Source of the DNA: an uncultured Gammaproteobacteria bacterium
GTDB lineage: Bacteria > Pseudomonadota > Gammaproteobacteria > Arenicellales > JAANXG01
Reading direction: 5' to 3'
Length of the DNA: 64,000 nucleotides
NCBI GenBank assembly: GCA_947258975.1
Contig: CAMYKK010000003.1
Coordinates: 212,503-276,502 of the forward strand
The position numbers and the translations under genes are program-made. The notes under the pieces were generated by a model. That model saw only the letters and a list, made by a program, of their open reading frames with translations, did no database searches and was not told the origin of the DNA. This document shows, one piece after another, positions 61,191 to 64,000 of this stretch (positions are counted from its first letter, which is position 1; the number at the start of each line of letters is the position of its first letter).

Positions 61191-63833
61191 ATGGAACCGT
61201 CTATCTATCGCTATGTCCTAAAACACACACTCAAGGATCAGATATTGCTGATTCTGATGACTGCCGCTTCCCTGCCACTTGTATACATCACTCTGGAAGT
61301 TCCCAAGCGCATTATCAACGAGGCAATCGGTGGCCAGGGCGCGCCCTACTCGATGCTGGGTTTTGACCTTGATCAAATCGGATATCTTCTGGTCCTGTGT
61401 TTTATCTACCTGGGTTTGGTGATAATAAACGGAGGATTCAAGTACGTTAATAATGTCTATCGCGGGGTCGTGGGAGAGCGGATGTTGCGCCGGTTTCGCT
61501 ACGAACTTTACACCCGCATACTACGTTTTCCACTGCCGCATTTCAAACACACTTCCCAAGGTGAGCTTATCCCGATGATTGTCGCCGAGACCGAGCCCTT
61601 GGGTGGTTTCATTGGCGAGGCATTTGCGCTTCCCGCGTTTCAGGGCGGGATCTTGTTAACGTACCTGTCGTTTATTTTTGTTCAGGACGTATTTCTTGGG
61701 ATTGCCTCGATCATGATGTATCCGCTGCAGATGTACGTGATTCCAAAGCTGCAGCGCAAGGTAAATGCACTCAACAAGCAAAGGGTCCAAAAGGTCCGCA
61801 CGTTCTCTGACCGCATTGGTGAAACCGTCTCCGGCATTACCGAAATTCATGCCCACAACACTTCTCGATTTGCCCGTGCAATCGTGGGGGGTGTATTGGG
61901 CGGTGTTTTTCACATCCGCTACGACGTTTACCGGCGTAAATTCTTCATTAAGTTTCTGAATAACTTCCTCGATAAACTTACACCGTTTTTCTTTTATTCG
62001 GTGGGAGGGTATCTCGTCATCAGTGGTGAGCTTTCCCTCGGCGCACTGGTTGCTGCGTTGGCGGCGTACAAGGATATTTCGGATCCCTGGAAGACGTTGC
62101 TCAAGTATTACCAAACCAAAGAAGACGTGCGTGTAAAATACTCGCAGATCATCGAGCAATTTCAGCCTGGCAATATGCTGACTCAGGAATTGCTGGATGA
62201 AGAGCCCGAGGACATCCCGCCGTTGACGGGCAATATGGTTTCCACCAACTTGAGTTACTCCGAGGATGGAACCGTTAGACTAATCGACGGCGTAAGCTTC
62301 GGGCTGGATATCAATACCCATGTGATTACCGTGGGCCTAGACAACAGCGGCAAGGACGAACTTTCGATGTTGATTGCGCGGTTGATTCAGCCCACCGGCG
62401 GGCGACTCGCGATCGATAATCGAAACCTGGCCGAGTTGCCGGAGGCGGTGCTCGGGAGGCGAATGGCATACGTTGGACAGGGTGCTTATATATTCGCCGG
62501 TACGGTGCGCGATAACCTGTACTATGGCTTGAAACACCGTCCTATCGCTGATCCCGATTACGACGAAGCAGCAAAAAAGTCTCGGGAGCATGAACTCAAG
62601 GCGGCGATTGCCGCAAATAACAGTAGCGATGATGTGCGTGCCGACTGGATCGATTATGAGACGGCGGGTGTCGCGAATACGGCGGAGCTGGAACAAAAGG
62701 CGCTTATGCTCACCGAGCTTGTGGACATGGAGAAGGATCTATATCAACTGGGCTTGCGGGGCAAGATAGAACCGAACACCTACCCCGAGCTGATCGAACG
62801 GATACTTACGGCACGAGACCAACTTCGTCGCCGTTTACAGGAACCGGATCTGGCGGATTTGGTGCAATCCTTTGACCGTAGCCTGTACAACACCAATATG
62901 TCCGTTGCCGAGAATCTGCTGTTCGGTTCGGCCTTAGACCCGGCTTTTGAACTCGAGAATTTGGCGACCAATTCCGAGGTTCGGCGAGTACTGGATGCAG
63001 CCAGCCTCACAGAGACCCTGGTCGACATCGGTAAGCAGGTGGCGGAAACCATGATTGAATTATTTGCCGATGTTGATCCGGATAGCGAATTATTTGAAAA
63101 ATATAGTTTTATCAGCGCCGATGATTTGCCCGGGTTTGCCAGACTGCTCGCGCTTACGGAGGAACGTAGTGCTGCAGGCCTGGGGGAGGAAGATCGGGTA
63201 CGCCTGCTCTCTTTGACTCTCAAGCTCGTACCGTCGCAACATCGCCTGGGTCTGATAGATGAGCGATTGCAGTCCCGCCTCATGGAAGCGCGTCAGGCTC
63301 TGGCGAAGCGACTGGCGGTGCTGAAAACCGCTGTGGCGGGATTCGATTCGGAGCGATTCAATACGTCGCTCTCGCTCCAGGACAATATTCTGTTCGGCAG
63401 ACCGAATCCGGGGCCGGCGCGGGCGCAAACGCGCATCGGAGAGTTGATTGCTGATACCGTCGATGAACTGGACCTACATCAAATGATCACTAAGGTCGGC
63501 CTCGATTACGAAGTCGGGATTGGTGGTTCCCGGCTGAGCCTCGCGTTGCGCCAGAAACTGGCGATCGCGCGCTGTCTGCTGAAAAATCCGGATGTGTTCG
63601 TAGTCAACCAAGCCACCAGTGCATTGGATCCCGGAACAGAACTTCAGCTCGTGAAGAAATTGATCGCGTACCGGAAGGACAAATCCCTGATTTGGGTATC
63701 TGATCGAGCGGAGTTGGCCAGATATTTTGACCAAGTGATGGTGTTGGAAAGAGGAAGACTCAGCGAACAGGGGACCTTCGACGAACTCTCGAGCCGGGGT
63801 ACGTTGTTCCCTCGCTTGGCAGGGGCCAGTTAG
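61191..63833 (+). CDS. ABC-exporter-like protein with degenerate, internally repeated nucleotide-binding domain
   Basis: An 880-residue protein. Residues 1 to about 320 form a type IV ABC exporter membrane domain with about six helices. The ATPase domain (about 345-875) is abnormal. Walker A is GLDNSGKD (382-389) with Asp389 where Ser/Thr belongs. The signature is GSRLSLALRQ (779-788) rather than LSGGQ. Walker B and the catalytic Glu read VVNQ, with Asn806 and Gln807 in place of Asp-Glu. The H-loop His is Asp838. The Q-loop follow-on segment occurs three times: YIFAGTVRDNLYYG (433-446), a copy at 563-579, and one at 721-736, separated by helical stretches of about 115-140 residues. ATP hydrolysis looks impossible in the usual way. 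It faces the formyltransferase divergently and closes the glycan locus. Confidence 0.9.
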   Translation: MEPSIYRYVLKHTLKDQILLILMTAASLPLVYITLEVPKRIINEAIGGQGAPYSMLGFDLDQIGYLLVLCFIYLGLVIINGGFKYVNNVYRGVVGERMLRRFRYELYTRILRFPLPHFKHTSQGELIPMIVAETEPLGGFIGEAFALPAFQGGILLTYLSFIFVQDVFLGIASIMMYPLQMYVIPKLQRKVNALNKQRVQKVRTFSDRIGETVSGITEIHAHNTSRFARAIVGGVLGGVFHIRYDVYRRKFFIKFLNNFLDKLTPFFFYSVGGYLVISGELSLGALVAALAAYKDISDPWKTLLKYYQTKEDVRVKYSQIIEQFQPGNMLTQELLDEEPEDIPPLTGNMVSTNLSYSEDGTVRLIDGVSFGLDINTHVITVGLDNSGKDELSMLIARLIQPTGGRLAIDNRNLAELPEAVLGRRMAYVGQGAYIFAGTVRDNLYYGLKHRPIADPDYDEAAKKSREHELKAAIAANNSSDDVRADWIDYETAGVANTAELEQKALMLTELVDMEKDLYQLGLRGKIEPNTYPELIERILTARDQLRRRLQEPDLADLVQSFDRSLYNTNMSVAENLLFGSALDPAFELENLATNSEVRRVLDAASLTETLVDIGKQVAETMIELFADVDPDSELFEKYSFISADDLPGFARLLALTEERSAAGLGEEDRVRLLSLTLKLVPSQHRLGLIDERLQSRLMEARQALAKRLAVLKTAVAGFDSERFNTSLSLQDNILFGRPNPGPARAQTRIGELIADTVDELDLHQMITKVGLDYEVGIGGSRLSLALRQKLAIARCLLKNPDVFVVNQATSALDPGTELQLVKKLIAYRKDKSLIWVSDRAELARYFDQVMVLERGRLSEQGTFDELSSRGTLFPRLAGAS

Positions 63834-63929
63834 TGATTCAATTGCAGCAAGTGGCGCCACCGCAATTCATGGCGATACAACGGAGAAATCCGCAGCGTCC
63901 TTTCCGGGATGTGTCGACATTCGAAGCCG

Positions 63930-63970
63930 AAAAAACGGGGTCGGAGGCACAGACTCCGACCCCGTTTTTT
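63930..63970. terminator. Bidirectional rho-independent terminator, perfect 17-base palindrome
   Basis: AAAAAACGGGGTCGGAG (63930-63946) pairs with CTCCGACCCCGTTTTTT (63954-63970) around a 7-base loop. A T-run follows on both strands, so it ends transcripts from either side, including the ABC-like gene 97 bases upstream. The decayed relative at 16750-16785 suggests that it belongs to a repeated family. Confidence 0.85.
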
Positions 63971-64000
63971 CTCGACCCCGCTTGTTCATCGCTCCAGGCG

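Noticed and set aside
1-64000. tRNA, rRNA, insertion sequence and prophage genes
   Set aside because: Scanning the intergenic spaces by eye showed no T-loop GGTTCGAATCC-type sequences, transposase or phage motifs; a covariance-model search would settle small RNAs.

Overview
The window reads as chromosome of a sulfur-metabolising gammaproteobacterium with moderately high GC. Two things support this: typical gammaproteobacterial housekeeping blocks (rph-rdgB, yicC-gmk-rpoZ-spoT-ridA-recG-ubiA, hslR, thrH, hemW-trmL) and a dissimilatory sulfite reductase cluster with dsrL, the gene usually linked to the oxidative (reverse) Dsr pathway. I see no phage, insertion sequence, CRISPR array, rRNA or tRNA.

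Layout. 0-6.1 kb: the 3' part of gpsA, then dsrC-like, dsrA, dsrB and dsrL behind a well-placed FNR/ANR-type box. No dsrEFH or dsrMKJOP follows, and the DsrC-like protein has Ser where the redox-active penultimate Cys normally sits. 6.1-13.5 kb: a four-gene minus-strand operon with 4-base overlaps (Sel1 lipoprotein, D-2-hydroxyacid dehydrogenase, hemW, trmL), thrH, a CpxRA/Spy-like envelope-stress module, and hslR. 13.5-17 kb: gene-poor, with a PilZ protein, a small lipoprotein, a TSUP permease, a gene remnant and hairpins. 17-25.7 kb: RND efflux pair, second TSUP permease, Nudix hydrolase, peroxiredoxin-like protein, CPA2 antiporter, SDR epimerase. 25.7-30.4 kb: a secreted protein built of about ten 9-residue Met-Asn-Pro-aromatic repeats, a divergent secreted protein of unknown function, a TlpA-like thioredoxin, an ALDH7-type dehydrogenase and an ADP-sugar Nudix hydrolase. 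30.4-42.7 kb: gpmA, rdgB, rph, a Ser/Thr phosphatase-kinase pair, then the yicC to ubiA block. 43-48.7 kb: an orphan ParA, an AmmeMemoRadiSam set (fused B-A protein divergent from its radical SAM partner), DUF302, a sterol-desaturase-family protein and a PEBP protein. 48.8-53.9 kb: a large MscS channel, a stand-alone cyclic-nucleotide-binding protein, an HD-domain protein and a membrane class III nucleotidyl cyclase.

54-63.8 kb is a glycan-type biosynthetic locus. Two COG4671-like glycosyltransferases and a NodB-like deacetylase lie on the plus strand. A formyltransferase, two GT4 enzymes and a methyltransferase-like protein lie on the minus strand with 4-base overlaps. An 880-residue ABC-exporter-like protein closes the locus. 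Its nucleotide-binding domain is strongly degenerate (Walker A Ser/Thr to Asp, Walker B Asp-Glu to Asn-Gln, H-loop His to Asp), and the segment after the Q-loop appears three times. I consider this locus, together with the neighbouring cyclase and cNMP-binding genes, the best candidate for an undescribed system. The compact dsr cluster and the 9-residue-repeat protein come next.
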